Under the pieces are notes generated by a model. It was not told where the DNA came from. It saw only the letters and a list, made by a program, of their open reading frames with translations, and did not search any database. From NCBI RefSeq assembly GCF_900110835.1, contig NZ_FOJG01000001.1, positions 2,261,474 through 2,325,473 on the forward strand: DNA of 64,000 nt, given 5' to 3'. Position 1 is the first letter of the stretch; each line of letters starts with the position of its first letter. Below, piece by piece: positions 48,090-57,298 of the stretch. Origin of the DNA: Chitinophaga arvensicola (GTDB taxonomy: Bacteria > Bacteroidota > Bacteroidia > Chitinophagales > Chitinophagaceae). The translations under genes were made by a program, and so were the position numbers.

Positions 48090-48635
48090 ATGAAAATAGT
48101 ATCCATTATATTGCTCGCACTGGGCTTATCTTTCGGTGCAAACGCACAGTTTAAAAAAGCAAGTGTACACGCCACCGGGTTAACCTGTGCCATGTGCTCC
48201 AAAGCTACTTATGAAGCCCTCGAATCACTGCCTTTTGTAGATAAAATAGATACGGATCTCGATAATACCACCTTTATACTCACCTTTAAAACAGGTGTTC
48301 CCGTAAGCATCGATGCTATCAAAAATAAAGTGGAAGATGCTGGTTTTTCTGTAGGTAAACTGGTTATGACTGCTAACTTCGATGCCGTAAATGTGCAGAA
48401 TGATGCACATATATCTTTTGCCGGCAGCACCCTCCATTTTATGGATGTAAAAAACCAGGTATTATCCGGTGATAAAAACATCACTGTTATCGACAAAGAC
48501 TTTGTTTCCTCCAAACAATTTAAAAAATTCAGTACAGAAACTTCCATGCCCTGCTATAAAACAGGTATGATGGGTGATTGCTGCAAATCTGACGGAGCAG
48601 CTGCTTCCAAAAGAATTTATCATGTCACCATTTAA
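48090..48635 (+). CDS. Exported heavy-metal-associated (HMA) domain protein
   Basis: 181 residues from ATG 48090. A TTG-started extension to 48048 is rejected because the ATG opens a clean signal peptide (ILLALGLSFGANA, cut at about 19). The HMA domain (about 22-95) has Cys33-Ala-Met-Cys36 in ATGLTCAMCSKATYEAL. The rest is a second beta-rich segment, and the end carries extra Cys (MPCYKTGMMGDCCKSDG). Probably a periplasmic copper or other soft-metal binding protein; the metal is not known. Confidence 0.87.
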   Translation: MKIVSIILLALGLSFGANAQFKKASVHATGLTCAMCSKATYEALESLPFVDKIDTDLDNTTFILTFKTGVPVSIDAIKNKVEDAGFSVGKLVMTANFDAVNVQNDAHISFAGSTLHFMDVKNQVLSGDKNITVIDKDFVSSKQFKKFSTETSMPCYKTGMMGDCCKSDGAAASKRIYHVTI

Positions 48636-48649
48636 TACCGGCTGGTTTT

Positions 48650-49513
48650 ATGAAAAGGATTTTAATGATAGCATTGGCTATTATAGTCACGAATGGCATT
48701 GTATCCGCACAGGAATTGTACGTGAACACAGAACCGGCCAGTAATATGCCAGCCAATTCACTGGGCATCAGGTTGACCAATAAGTTTTTCAACATGAAGC
48801 ATTCCGGTGATAATGGCATGCGCTTCGAGCCGGAAGTGATGTGGGGTATCAATAAAAAGCTCATGGTACACGTACTCGGTTATGCTTCCAATATGATGCA
48901 ACCTTCCGTGAAGATGGAAGGCGGTAGCGTGTACGCAAAATACCGTTTCCTGTCGCTCGATCAGCAACATGCACATTTCCGGATGGCCGCCTATGTAAGA
49001 GGCTCCCTGATCAATAATCCCTATTATCCCGAAATGCCTGATGGCTCACATGCCATGCGGCCTTATGATAATAAGGAACTGGATCTGGAAGGCGCTACTT
49101 CCGGTGTAAATGGTGGTATCATTGCGACTCAGCTGTTACACAAACTGGCATTGTCTACTACGTTGGGTTATTCACGTTATATGAACAACGTGAAGGATAA
49201 TATCCCGGACGACTTCTCCCGGAATTCCGTAAATTATAGTCTGTCTGCCGGATACCTGGTGTTGCCGGTGAAGTATAAAAACTTTCAGCAAACCAATCTG
49301 AACCTGTATGTGGAATTACTGGGTAAAACCAATACAGATGCAGCAGGCCGGGGTTCCTATCTGGATATTGCGCCTGCTGTGCAATTCATTTTCAACAGCA
49401 CTACCCGGCTGGATCTGTCATATCGCACCCAGTTAACAGGCGATATGCCGAGGAATACCACCAATGCGTTTTTGGTGAGAATAGAACATAATATTTTTAA
49501 CATCAAAAAGTAA
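48650..49513 (+). CDS. Outer-membrane beta-barrel protein of the metal cassette
   Basis: 287 residues with signal peptide (IVSA|Q, about 20). Beta-strand-rich with Asn/aromatic alternation throughout, for example SVYAKYRFLSLDQQHAHFRMAAYVRGS, and a barrel-like ending (LVRIEHNIFNIKK). No catalytic motif. Sits 14 bases after the HMA gene and 3 before the regulator. A role in metal export or sensing across the outer membrane is inferred from context only. Confidence 0.7.
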   Translation: MKRILMIALAIIVTNGIVSAQELYVNTEPASNMPANSLGIRLTNKFFNMKHSGDNGMRFEPEVMWGINKKLMVHVLGYASNMMQPSVKMEGGSVYAKYRFLSLDQQHAHFRMAAYVRGSLINNPYYPEMPDGSHAMRPYDNKELDLEGATSGVNGGIIATQLLHKLALSTTLGYSRYMNNVKDNIPDDFSRNSVNYSLSAGYLVLPVKYKNFQQTNLNLYVELLGKTNTDAAGRGSYLDIAPAVQFIFNSTTRLDLSYRTQLTGDMPRNTTNAFLVRIEHNIFNIKK

Positions 49514-49516
49514 CCG

Positions 49517-50089
49517 ATGGCTACCACAGATCTGTTTATAAAGAATATGGTTTGTCCCCGCTGTATCAAAGTGGTTACTGCTACTATCCATGCGCAGGAG
49601 CTCACCATCCAGGATATACAATTAGGGAAGGTAACAGTGGCTGGAACTGTTTCAGACAAGCAGTTGCACGAATTAGCCGACGCGCTTCAGCAGGAAGGAT
49701 TTTTACTGATAGATGATAAGAAGCAACAACTGATCGCAGGCATAAAAAGTATTATTGTGCAAGCCGTGCATCATTCCGAACTGGATGAAATGAAAGAGAA
49801 CTTTTCCACCTTACTGGCAGGGAAGTTGCAGAAGGATTATCATTATCTCAGTAATCTCTTCTCAGAAACAGAAGGCACTACCATTGAACAGTATATTATC
49901 CAACAGAAAATTGAAAGGGTGAAGGAATTACTGGTATACAATGAATTAAGCTTAAGTGAAATTAGTTACAAGCTGGGATACAGTAGTGTAGCGCATTTAT
50001 CGGCACAGTTCAAAAAAGTTACCGGTCTTACGCCAAGTAAATTTAAACAATTGAAAGCCCCTGAGCGTATACCATTAGATAAGATCTAG
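49517..50089 (+). CDS. HMA-AraC fusion transcriptional regulator
   Basis: 190 residues. The N-terminal 65 form a heavy-metal-associated-like fold with Cys13-Pro-Arg-Cys16 (NMVCPRCIKVV) in the metal-loop position. The C-terminal part (about 85-180) is an AraC-type double helix-turn-helix: YIIQQKIERVKELLVYNELSLSEISYKLGYSSVAHLSAQFKKVTG motifs. It starts 3 bases after the barrel gene. The arrangement suggests direct metal sensing by the regulator, controlling its own operon; the metal, effect (activation or repression) and operator are unknown. Terminator follows. Confidence 0.85.
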   Translation: MATTDLFIKNMVCPRCIKVVTATIHAQELTIQDIQLGKVTVAGTVSDKQLHELADALQQEGFLLIDDKKQQLIAGIKSIIVQAVHHSELDEMKENFSTLLAGKLQKDYHYLSNLFSETEGTTIEQYIIQQKIERVKELLVYNELSLSEISYKLGYSSVAHLSAQFKKVTGLTPSKFKQLKAPERIPLDKI

Positions 50090-50136
50090 TATGCGCCGGT
50101 TAAAAAGATAGAAGTTAGTTGTTTTAGTTTTAGTTT

Positions 50137-50172
50137 AAAGAGAGGCTGCTGCACACCGTAGCCTCTTTTTTA
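50137..50172 (+). terminator. Terminator of the metal cassette
   Basis: AGAGGCT (50141-50147) pairs with AGCCTCT (50160-50166), extended by AAA/TTT; loop of 12, then a T-run (50166-50171). Confidence 0.88.
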
Positions 50173-50183
50173 AAAATCCGGAC

Positions 50184-50255
50184 ATGAAAAAGGTAGTAAT
50201 AGGTATCTTGAAATTTATACAGTCTCTTTTTGTAAAGAAAGATTGTTGCAGGTAG
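50184..50255 (+). CDS. Micro-ORF, 23 residues ending in Lys-Lys-Asp-Cys-Cys-Arg
   Basis: Short frame ATG 50184 to TAG 50255, starting MKKVVIGILKF and ending KKDCCR. It has a hydrophobic/basic helix followed by vicinal Cys. It lies 12 bases after the metal-cassette terminator and 31 bases before another terminator (50286-50313), so it has a transcription unit of its own or reads through. Vicinal Cys next to a Cys-rich metal cassette suggests metal binding, but translation is unproven and nothing similar is known to me. Could be chance. Confidence 0.4.
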   Translation: MKKVVIGILKFIQSLFVKKDCCR

Positions 50256-50285
50256 GGACATTGTTTCTACATATTGAAAATATTT

Positions 50286-50320
50286 ATAAGTCCGCTCTTT
50301 GCAGCGGACTTATTGTTTTT
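50286..50320 (+). terminator. Terminator downstream of the Cys-Cys micro-ORF
   Basis: ATAAGTCCGCT (50286-50296) pairs with AGCGGACTTAT (50303-50313), loop of 6, followed by TGTTTTT. Confidence 0.9.
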
Positions 50321-50414
50321 AAATTAAAACGGTGTTGCATTTCTGTTTGCATCTTCAAAAATTTTCAGCACAGTATTTGTAAATCCCTATCTTTACTATA
50401 GCGATTTACTGCAG

Positions 50415-52085
50415 ATGAAGTACAAAATTTTTATTATCAGTTTGTTATGCGGATCTGGAATGTGCTTGTTGTTAGCCTGTGTCAATAAAAAAAAGCATAC
50501 CGCCCCCAAACAAAAACAGATTGTAGCAAACATCAGACAATTGGATGAAGTCATTACGGAAAGTATCACAGAGCGATTGTCTGCGCTGAGTGATAATGAA
50601 GGTGAGCTGGAAGACAGCATTGCCGCTTTTCGCCCCACTGCGATCCAGCAATTTTATGGCACCGATAAACCGGTGAGTCAATGGTCAAAAAACGGGGTAA
50701 CTAATCCCGCAGCTGATTCTATGTTGTATATGATACAACATGCAGAAGAAGTAGGACTGTTGCCTGCACAGTATCACGAACCGGCTCTGACAGCTGCCTG
50801 GCAGCAAATGAGCACGGATGCCAGCGCCAAAAAAGATGCCGCCTTATGGGCGAAAGTGGATGTGCTGATGACAGACGCCTTCATGAAAATGGCGTCCGAT
50901 CTGCATTACGGCATTGCGCCGCGCGACAGTATCACCCTGAAAAAGGACTCACTTTATACCGATGATCAGCTGATTACGCAGCTGCGGCAGGCACTGGAAG
51001 AAAAGAATGTGACCGTGCTGTTGCACTCACTCGAACCTTCACATGCCGGCTATGTCGCGCTGAAAGAAGGTATCAGGTCTTTCAAGGTGAAGTACGAAAA
51101 TTATCATTGGGATACTTTACCGCTGAACTATACAGATACAGTGGCTTTCCGGCAGCTGGTGATCAATCGCCTGGTGCAGAGTGGCCACCTGGATACTACC
51201 GGACAGGTGCAGGACTCCGCGTTATTAAAAACGGGCGTGAAAGCATTTCAGAAAGAATTTAATATCTATCCGGATGGCGTTGCCGGTAAAAGAACTGTGA
51301 TGGCACTGAACCGCTCTATGCACGACTGGGTGATGCAGGCTGCTGTAAACCTGGACCGCTGGCGCAAATTGCCGGATACGTTACCGGTGCAATATATTAT
51401 GGTGAATGTACCAGGTTACACGTTACAGGTAATAGATAGTGGAGAAGTAATGCTGGAATCGCGCGTTATTGTGGGCGCCCCGCGTACCCGCACACCGTTG
51501 CTGAATTCCTATATGACGAACTTCATGATGTTTCCGTACTGGCGCGTACCTTATAGCATTGTGTTCAAGGAAATGTTGCCGGCCATTCAGAAGAATGTGG
51601 GTTATCTTGCTTCCAAGAACCTGGAAGTAATTGATAAAGATGGTAACACCGTAGATCCGTCTACGATAGAGTGGTCTAAACTCCGTAAGGGTTATTTCCC
51701 TTATGTGCTGCGGCAGATGGATGGTATCGACAATTCACTGGGTGTGATGAAATTTAATTTCAGAAATAAATACAGCGTATACCTGCATGATACCAACAAC
51801 CGTGGATTATTCAAAAATTCCATGCGCGCAATGAGTCATGGCTGCGTGCGTGTTCAACAGTGGGATAGCCTGGCGCAATACCTGGTGCGTGCAGATAGCC
51901 TGCGTCACAGCGGCGATAGTATCCGGGTATGGCTGGCACGGGAAGAGAAGAAGCAGGTAGACCTGCCGAAACATATTCCTATCTATCTGCGTTATTTTAC
52001 CGCAGAAGGCCAACATGGTAATCTTGTATTTTTCGATGATATTTATGGAGAAGATAAAGTATTAAGAAAGAAGATGAAGTTATAA
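50415..52085 (+). CDS. L,D-transpeptidase (YcbB/LdtD-like), lipoprotein
   Basis: 556 residues. Lipoprotein signal with lipobox Leu-Leu-Ala-Cys22 (LLLACVNKKK). A helical N-terminal scaffold (about 45-265), a PG_binding_1 segment (about 265-295, VKAFQKEFNIYPDGVAGKRTVMALN), then a YkuD catalytic domain with the nucleophile Cys477 in SHGCVRV and the His of YLHDTNNRGLF. Makes 3-3 crosslinks or attaches proteins to peptidoglycan. TATCTTTA, one base off the -7 consensus, precedes it. Converges with icd on a bidirectional terminator. Confidence 0.92.
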   Translation: MKYKIFIISLLCGSGMCLLLACVNKKKHTAPKQKQIVANIRQLDEVITESITERLSALSDNEGELEDSIAAFRPTAIQQFYGTDKPVSQWSKNGVTNPAADSMLYMIQHAEEVGLLPAQYHEPALTAAWQQMSTDASAKKDAALWAKVDVLMTDAFMKMASDLHYGIAPRDSITLKKDSLYTDDQLITQLRQALEEKNVTVLLHSLEPSHAGYVALKEGIRSFKVKYENYHWDTLPLNYTDTVAFRQLVINRLVQSGHLDTTGQVQDSALLKTGVKAFQKEFNIYPDGVAGKRTVMALNRSMHDWVMQAAVNLDRWRKLPDTLPVQYIMVNVPGYTLQVIDSGEVMLESRVIVGAPRTRTPLLNSYMTNFMMFPYWRVPYSIVFKEMLPAIQKNVGYLASKNLEVIDKDGNTVDPSTIEWSKLRKGYFPYVLRQMDGIDNSLGVMKFNFRNKYSVYLHDTNNRGLFKNSMRAMSHGCVRVQQWDSLAQYLVRADSLRHSGDSIRVWLAREEKKQVDLPKHIPIYLRYFTAEGQHGNLVFFDDIYGEDKVLRKKMKL

Positions 52086-52105
52086 TACGATATTCTTCTT
52101 AAAAG

Positions 52106-52145
52106 AAAAGGAGCGGAGATGATCATCATCTCCGCTCCTTTTTTA
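52106..52145. terminator. Bidirectional terminator, L,D-transpeptidase / icd
   Basis: GGAGCGGAGATGAT (52110-52123) pairs with ATCATCTCCGCTCC (52125-52138), the innermost pairs probably open, flanked by an A-run and a T-run. Related in its GGAGATG core to the dispersed hairpin family. Confidence 0.9.
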
Positions 52146-52166
52146 TATGCAGTTGTGAATATAAAC

Positions 52167-53396
52167 TTAAGCAAGTTTCGCTTTCAGTGCGGTATCCAGT
52201 GCTTCCAGGAATTCTTCTGTGTACAGGTAGTGTTTACCATGTTCCACTTTGTTACCATGGATACAAACGGCCAGATCTTTGGTCATTTTACCACTTTCAA
52301 CTGTTTCGATACAAACTTCTTCCAGTGCCTGGCAGAATCTGATCAGTTCCTGGTTGTTATCCAGTTTACCACGGAATTCCAGACCGCGTGTCCATGCGAA
52401 GATGGAAGCGATAGGGTTGGTGGAAGTTGGCTTACCAGCCTGGTGATCGCGGTAGTGGCGGGTTACAGTACCGTGTGCGGCTTCTGCTTCCATTGTTTTA
52501 CCATCAGGTGTGATAAGGGTGGAAGTCATCAGACCGAGGGAACCAAAGCCCTGGGCTACGGTATCAGATTGTACGTCGCCATCATAGTTTTTACAAGCCC
52601 ATACGAAGTTACCATGCCATTTCAGTGCGCTGGCCACCATGTCATCGATCAGGCGATGCTCGTAAGTTAAGCCATGAGCCTGGAATTCAGCTTTGAATTC
52701 CTGTTGGTAGATTTCTTCGAAGATATCTTTGAAACGACCATCATATTTTTTCAGGATGGTGTTCTTGGTGCTCAGGTATAAAGGCCATTTCTTCATCAGT
52801 GCCTGGTTGAAACATGCACGGGCAAAGCCTTTGATAGATTCGTCGGTGTTGTACATTGCCAGTGCAACGCCATCGCCTTTGAAGTTGTATACTTCATGTT
52901 CGATCACTTCACCGTTTTCACCTTCAAATTTGATAGTGAGTTTACCTTTTCCTTTTGTTACGAAATCGGTTGCACGGTACTGATCACCAAAAGCGTGACG
53001 GCCGATACAGATAGGTGCAGTCCAGTTTGGCACCAGGCGTGGTACGTTTTTCATTACGATAGGCTCCCGGAATACGGTGCCATCCAGGATATTACGGATA
53101 GTACCATTAGGGGATTTCCACATCTGTTTCAGGCTGAATTCCTTTACGCGGTCTTCATCCGGGGTGATGGTAGCACATTTGATACCTACGCCTACTTCTC
53201 TGATAGCATTGGCTGCATCGATGGTCACCTGGTCGTTGGTAGCATCACGATGCTCCATGCCCAGATCATAATATTTAATTTCAACATCCAGGTATGGAAG
53301 TATCAGTTTATCCTTGATGAATTTCCAGATGATTCGTGTCATTTCATCACCATCCAGTTCAACTACCGGATTAGCAACTTTAATTTTTTCTGCCAT
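52167..53396 (-). CDS. icd: NADP-dependent isocitrate dehydrogenase, eukaryote-type
   Basis: Converts isocitrate to 2-oxoglutarate with NADP. The 409 residues match the homodimeric type II IDH of eukaryotes and some bacteria, not E. coli Icd: [34 protein letters not shown], and [22 protein letters not shown] segments. The adjacent gene encodes the other IDH type. The pair may supply different NADPH needs, but no evidence is visible for division of labour. Confidence 0.95.
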   Translation of the reverse strand: MAEKIKVANPVVELDGDEMTRIIWKFIKDKLILPYLDVEIKYYDLGMEHRDATNDQVTIDAANAIREVGVGIKCATITPDEDRVKEFSLKQMWKSPNGTIRNILDGTVFREPIVMKNVPRLVPNWTAPICIGRHAFGDQYRATDFVTKGKGKLTIKFEGENGEVIEHEVYNFKGDGVALAMYNTDESIKGFARACFNQALMKKWPLYLSTKNTILKKYDGRFKDIFEEIYQQEFKAEFQAHGLTYEHRLIDDMVASALKWHGNFVWACKNYDGDVQSDTVAQGFGSLGLMTSTLITPDGKTMEAEAAHGTVTRHYRDHQAGKPTSTNPIASIFAWTRGLEFRGKLDNNQELIRFCQALEEVCIETVESGKMTKDLAVCIHGNKVEHGKHYLYTEEFLEALDTALKAKLA

Positions 53397-53532
53397 TTCG
53401 GGTTTTTTAAAAAATTAGATTAAAAAGCATTTCACAACAATTATTCAAGCGAGTCCCAATCGGGATAATCACGAAAAATACGAATAGCTGGGAAAAAAAC
53501 AAAATTAACCGGATTTTATCTTGGTTAAAAAA

Positions 53533-53571
53533 AGGGAGATGGAAGCAGGTTTATCCGCTTTCATCTCCCTT
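53533..53571 (-). terminator. GGGAGAT-family terminator hairpin (d)
   Basis: Read on the reverse strand, AGGGAGATGAAAGCGG pairs with CTGCTTCCATCTCCCT (one mismatch, one G-T), followed by seven T residues. It terminates the upstream icd gene. Confidence 0.88.
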
Positions 53572-53595
53572 ATATCATAAAATGCTTTAAAACGC

Positions 53596-54867
53596 TTAGT
53601 GCAGCATCTGTTTGATCACTTCATCTGCAAACTCGCTGGTCTTCACCAGGGTGGCATCATCCATCAGGTTGTAGAAGTCGACGGTAACGCGTTTACGGGC
53701 AATAGCAGTGCTGAGGCCGTGAACGATGATATCCGCTGCTTCTTTCCAGCCCATGTATTCCAGCATCATTACACCGCTCAGGATTACTGAGGAAGGGTTC
53801 ATGGTGTTGGTGTTGGCAAAGCGGGGTGCAGTACCGTGTGTGGCTTCAAACACGGCATAACCGGTCAGATAGTTGATATTGGCGCCCGGAGCGATACCAA
53901 TACCACCCACCGCAGCAGCCAGTGCATCGGAAATATAGTCGCCGTTCAGGTTCAGCGTAGCTACCACGGAGTAATCCTGTGGCGCCAGCAGAATCTGTTG
54001 CAGGAAGTTATCTGCGATCACATCTTTGATCAGCAGTTTTCCTTTGGCCAGTGCTACTTTCAGTTCTTTGTTAGCTTCTTCTTCACCGAGGTCTTTCTTG
54101 GTTTTTTCCCAATGTTCCCAGGTGTATACCTGATCGCCGAATTCTCTTTCTGCCAGTGCATAGCCCCAGTTCTTGAAACCACCTTCGGTAAATTTCATGA
54201 TGTTGCCTTTGTGTACCAGGGTCAGGGAAGGACGTTTGTGTTCCAGTGCGTAGCTGATGGCAGCGCGTACCAGTCTTTCTGTACCTTCAATAGACACGGG
54301 TTTGATGCCGAGGGAAGAGGTTTCCGGGAAGCGGATCTTTTTAACGCCCATTTCATTCTGAAGGAAATCGAGCAGTTTTTTGGCTTCAGGCGTGCCTGTC
54401 ATGTATTCAATGCCGGCATAGATGTCTTCCGTATTTTCACGGAAAATCACCATGTCCACTTTCTCCGGATGTTTCACGGGAGAAGGTACTTTATTGAACC
54501 AGCGTACAGGTCTTACACAGGCGTAGAGGTCCAGTTCCTGACGCATTGCCACGTTCAGGGAGCGGATACCGCCACCAACGGGAGTAGACAGGGGGCCTTT
54601 AATAGACACCAGGTATTCCTTCAGCGCATCCAGTGTTGCCTTTGGCAGCCATTCACCAGTCTGCTGGAAGGCTTTCTCACCTGCCAGTACTTCTTTCCAT
54701 TCAATTTTCCTATCACCACCATAAGCTTTTTCTATAGCTGCGTCGAATACGCGTACACTGGCTTTCCAGATGTCCGGACCTATTCCGTCGCCTTCTATAA
54801 ATGGGATGATTGGTTGTGCAGGGACCTGTAACAGGCCGTTGTTCATCGATATTTTTTCTGCCGGCAT
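53596..54867 (-). CDS. icd: NADP-dependent isocitrate dehydrogenase, E. coli-type
   Basis: 423 residues of the bacterial IDH family. [19 protein letters not shown] near the start, [22 protein letters not shown] (including the loop Ser equivalent to the Ser113 that AceK phosphorylates in E. coli), [17 protein letters not shown], and [26 protein letters not shown] segments are diagnostic. No aceK is nearby. The first Met (54867) is followed by another at residue 8; either could start. A reverse-strand TACCTTTG (54911-54918) is the likely -7 box. Confidence 0.95.
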   Translation of the reverse strand: MPAEKISMNNGLLQVPAQPIIPFIEGDGIGPDIWKASVRVFDAAIEKAYGGDRKIEWKEVLAGEKAFQQTGEWLPKATLDALKEYLVSIKGPLSTPVGGGIRSLNVAMRQELDLYACVRPVRWFNKVPSPVKHPEKVDMVIFRENTEDIYAGIEYMTGTPEAKKLLDFLQNEMGVKKIRFPETSSLGIKPVSIEGTERLVRAAISYALEHKRPSLTLVHKGNIMKFTEGGFKNWGYALAEREFGDQVYTWEHWEKTKKDLGEEEANKELKVALAKGKLLIKDVIADNFLQQILLAPQDYSVVATLNLNGDYISDALAAAVGGIGIAPGANINYLTGYAVFEATHGTAPRFANTNTMNPSSVILSGVMMLEYMGWKEAADIIVHGLSTAIARKRVTVDFYNLMDDATLVKTSEFADEVIKQMLH

Positions 54868-54994
54868 AAAACGGTTTCTTTATGCGTTACGTAATTGTTG
54901 TAATCGGGTGCAAAGGTAACGCTTTTCACCTTACGCATGGGCGTATTTTGCGCTTTATTCTGCAAATTTAACAGCAACATATAACTTTTTGCTT
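54868..54994. promoter_or_regulatory. Divergent promoter region, icd / SGNH hydrolase
   Basis: CAAAGGTA at 54911-54918 reads TACCTTTG on the reverse strand, a -7 match for icd. Nothing matching is seen for the forward gene. Confidence 0.55.
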
Positions 54995-55663
54995 ATGTTA
55001 GGATTAATGTTATTTTGCTGCTCATTTTTTTGCAGCAACAAAATCTCAGATACCAGCATGATACCAGCCACATATCTCGCCCTGGGCGATAGCTATACCA
55101 TAGGTGAACAGGTAGCCGAATCCGGCCGTTTTCCCGTACAAACCACCGCCCTGCTCCGGGAGAAAGGCTTTTCTGTAGCCGATCCGCAGATTATTGCCAC
55201 CACCGGCTGGACCACCGACGAACTGGAAGCAGGTATCGCCGCCGCTCATATCCAAAAAAGCTATGATATCGTAACCCTGCTCATCGGCGTTAATAATCAA
55301 TACCGTGGCCGTTCCGTAGAGGAATATAGCAAGGAGTTCACCGCCCTGCTGCAAAAAGCCATTGCCTTTGCCGGCGGGCGCCCTTCGCATGTAGTGGTGC
55401 TGTCGATTCCCGACTGGGGCGTAACACCCTATGCCGCTGGCCGCGACCGGGAACAGATTGCCAGGGAAATCGACCAGTACAATGCCGCCAATAAGGCCAT
55501 TGCTGCTGCATACCAGGTTCCCTACCTGGATATTACCCCTTTTACCAGGGAAGCTGCGCAGGATCCCGAACTGGTTGCACCGGATGGCCTGCACCCGTCT
55601 GCAAAGGATTACCACCGCTGGGCCGTCGCTTTGCTGCCTTTATTGCAGCAGGCATTGCAATGA
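54995..55663 (+). CDS. SGNH/GDSL hydrolase
   Basis: 222 residues from ATG 54995. SGNH motifs are YLALGDSYTIGE (nucleophile Ser33), GWTTDELE, a conserved Gly/Asn block in LLIGVNNQYRGRSV, and DGLHPSAKDYHRW with the catalytic Asp-x-x-His. The N-terminal stretch FCCSFFCSNK may be an export or lipoprotein signal. Substrates in this family range from esters to lipids and acetylated glycans, and cannot be named here. Followed after 43 bases by a flavin reductase-like gene. Confidence 0.85.
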   Translation: MLGLMLFCCSFFCSNKISDTSMIPATYLALGDSYTIGEQVAESGRFPVQTTALLREKGFSVADPQIIATTGWTTDELEAGIAAAHIQKSYDIVTLLIGVNNQYRGRSVEEYSKEFTALLQKAIAFAGGRPSHVVVLSIPDWGVTPYAAGRDREQIAREIDQYNAANKAIAAAYQVPYLDITPFTREAAQDPELVAPDGLHPSAKDYHRWAVALLPLLQQALQ

Positions 55664-55706
55664 GAAAAAAAATATCCTACTTTCATATTAAAGAAAACCT
55701 GAACCA

Positions 55707-56375
55707 ATGGAAAGCCATATCGTAAAAATTCTGGCCGTTACCCCCGTTACACACAACGTACGCCAATTTACAGTGGAAAAGCCCGCCGGTTATACCTTTG
55801 TGCCCGGCCAGGCTACCGAAGTATCTGTGAACAAACCCGGATGGGAAGACGAACGCCGCCCCTTTACCTTTACCAGCCTCACCGAATGGGATCAACTGGA
55901 ATTTACCATCAAAATCTATGATGACCACAACAGCGTGACTCACGAACTGGGCCTGCTGAAAGCCGGAGATGAACTGATCCTGCACGATGTATGGGGAACT
56001 ATTCATTATAAAGGAGAAGGCGTATTTATTGCCGGTGGCGCCGGGGTAACCCCTTTTATAGCCATCCTGCGGGACCTGCAGCATAAAGGACAATTAGGCA
56101 GCAACCAACTGATCTGCTCCAATAAAACGCTGGGCGACATCATCCTCAAAGATGAGTTGGAGGAAATGCTGGGGGCCCGTTTTATCAACACCCTCACCGC
56201 ACAGGAAGTACCGGGCTACGACCACCACACCATCGATGAAAGCTACCTGAAAGAGAAGATCCGGGATTTTAACCAGCATTTTTATATCTGTGGCCCCGAT
56301 CCTATGGTGCAACAGCTGAAAGCGATCCTGGTAAAGCTGGCCGGAAATGATGCGCTGGTAACGGTAGAAATATAA
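55707..56375 (+). CDS. FAD-binding ferredoxin/flavodoxin reductase-like protein
   Basis: 222 residues. An FAD-binding barrel (about 1-95) with DERRPFTFTSL; an NAD(P)-binding domain (about 105-215) with IAGGAGVTPFIAILRDL and YICGPDPMVQQL. No 2Fe-2S domain is attached. Likely transfers electrons between NAD(P)H and a separate acceptor; partner unknown. A promoter for the next operon lies 70 bases after its stop. Confidence 0.88.
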   Translation: MESHIVKILAVTPVTHNVRQFTVEKPAGYTFVPGQATEVSVNKPGWEDERRPFTFTSLTEWDQLEFTIKIYDDHNSVTHELGLLKAGDELILHDVWGTIHYKGEGVFIAGGAGVTPFIAILRDLQHKGQLGSNQLICSNKTLGDIILKDELEEMLGARFINTLTAQEVPGYDHHTIDESYLKEKIRDFNQHFYICGPDPMVQQLKAILVKLAGNDALVTVEI

Positions 56376-56441
56376 CCCGGCATTTTCACCGGCGATTTCC
56401 TGCTTTTTACCGGTAAGGGCACTTTATTAGCCTAAACCCTG

Positions 56442-56472
56442 TTTTCAATCAGGGGAGGCCGTTCTACATTTG
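56442..56472 (+). promoter_or_regulatory. Promoter of the LiaF-like operon
   Basis: TTTT (56442-56445, one base off TTTG), 19 bases, then TACATTTG (56465-56472). It starts 20 bases before the LiaF-like ATG. Confidence 0.7.
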
Positions 56473-56492
56473 TATCATAAATAGTAAGACAA

Positions 56493-57242
56493 ATGAAAAA
56501 CGAAGATATCGAAGCATCAAGGAGAAAGGGACGCAACATAGGTGGCGCTATTCTCATCATCGTTGGTGCCTGCCTGTTATTACAACGACTGGATCTCGAT
56601 CTGCCTCACTGGTTGTTTTCCTGGCAGGTGATCCTGATCGGTGTGGGTGTCGCCGTAGGCGCCAAACACAACTTCAGATTTGGTGGCTGGATCGTGATGA
56701 TACTGGTAGGTGGTATTTTCCTGACAGCAGAAATAATGAACCTGCCTTATTCGAATGCCCGCTTTATATGGCCGGTAGCACTGATCCTGGTAGGTATTAT
56801 GCTGATATTAAAGAAAACCAGTCCGGCTTCGGAATGGAAATCCAAAAAACAACTCTACGACGGCGACCGGGTGTATGGCGCTAATATGGAATCTCATTCA
56901 CAGGATGATATGCTGGATGCCACCGCCATTTTTGGTAGCGTTAACAAAGTAGTCATGTCCAAACAATTCAAAGGGGGAGATGTAACCGCTATCTTTGGCG
57001 GGGCCGTACTCAACTTTATGAAAGCAGGGATAGAGGGTACTGCGGTGATGGACCTGACAGCTATTTTCGGTGGATGCGAAATTATCGTACCGGCCGATTG
57101 GAAAGTAAGGGTGGATATTACCACTATACTCGGCGGCGTGGAAGATAAACGTCACGTAGACATGGTGTCCGGCGGAACAGAGAAACTGCTGATCCTGAAA
57201 GGAACCTGTATCATGGGCGGCGTGGAAATTAAAAGTTACTGA
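56493..57242 (+). CDS. LiaF-like membrane protein
   Basis: 249 residues. Four membrane helices (about 15-35, 40-55, 65-82, 92-108) with the GAILIIVGACLLLQRLDL type of N-terminal DUF, followed by a C-terminal repeat with three TAIFGG-like turns (DATAIFGSVNKVV, DVTAIFGGAVLNF, DLTAIFGGCEIIV), as in LiaF/cell-wall-antibiotic-response proteins. LiaF normally inhibits its cognate kinase. Heads an operon with a histidine kinase and response regulator, so an envelope-stress role is plausible but inferred. Confidence 0.85.
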   Translation: MKNEDIEASRRKGRNIGGAILIIVGACLLLQRLDLDLPHWLFSWQVILIGVGVAVGAKHNFRFGGWIVMILVGGIFLTAEIMNLPYSNARFIWPVALILVGIMLILKKTSPASEWKSKKQLYDGDRVYGANMESHSQDDMLDATAIFGSVNKVVMSKQFKGGDVTAIFGGAVLNFMKAGIEGTAVMDLTAIFGGCEIIVPADWKVRVDITTILGGVEDKRHVDMVSGGTEKLLILKGTCIMGGVEIKSY

Positions 57243-57298
57243 TCATAAACAACCATATCAACCTTCTATTCTTACTCCAACTTTTTAAAACTTATTTT

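Noticed and set aside
53836..54831. 331-codon forward frame antisense to icd
   Set aside because: Same reason; composition is that of an antisense frame.
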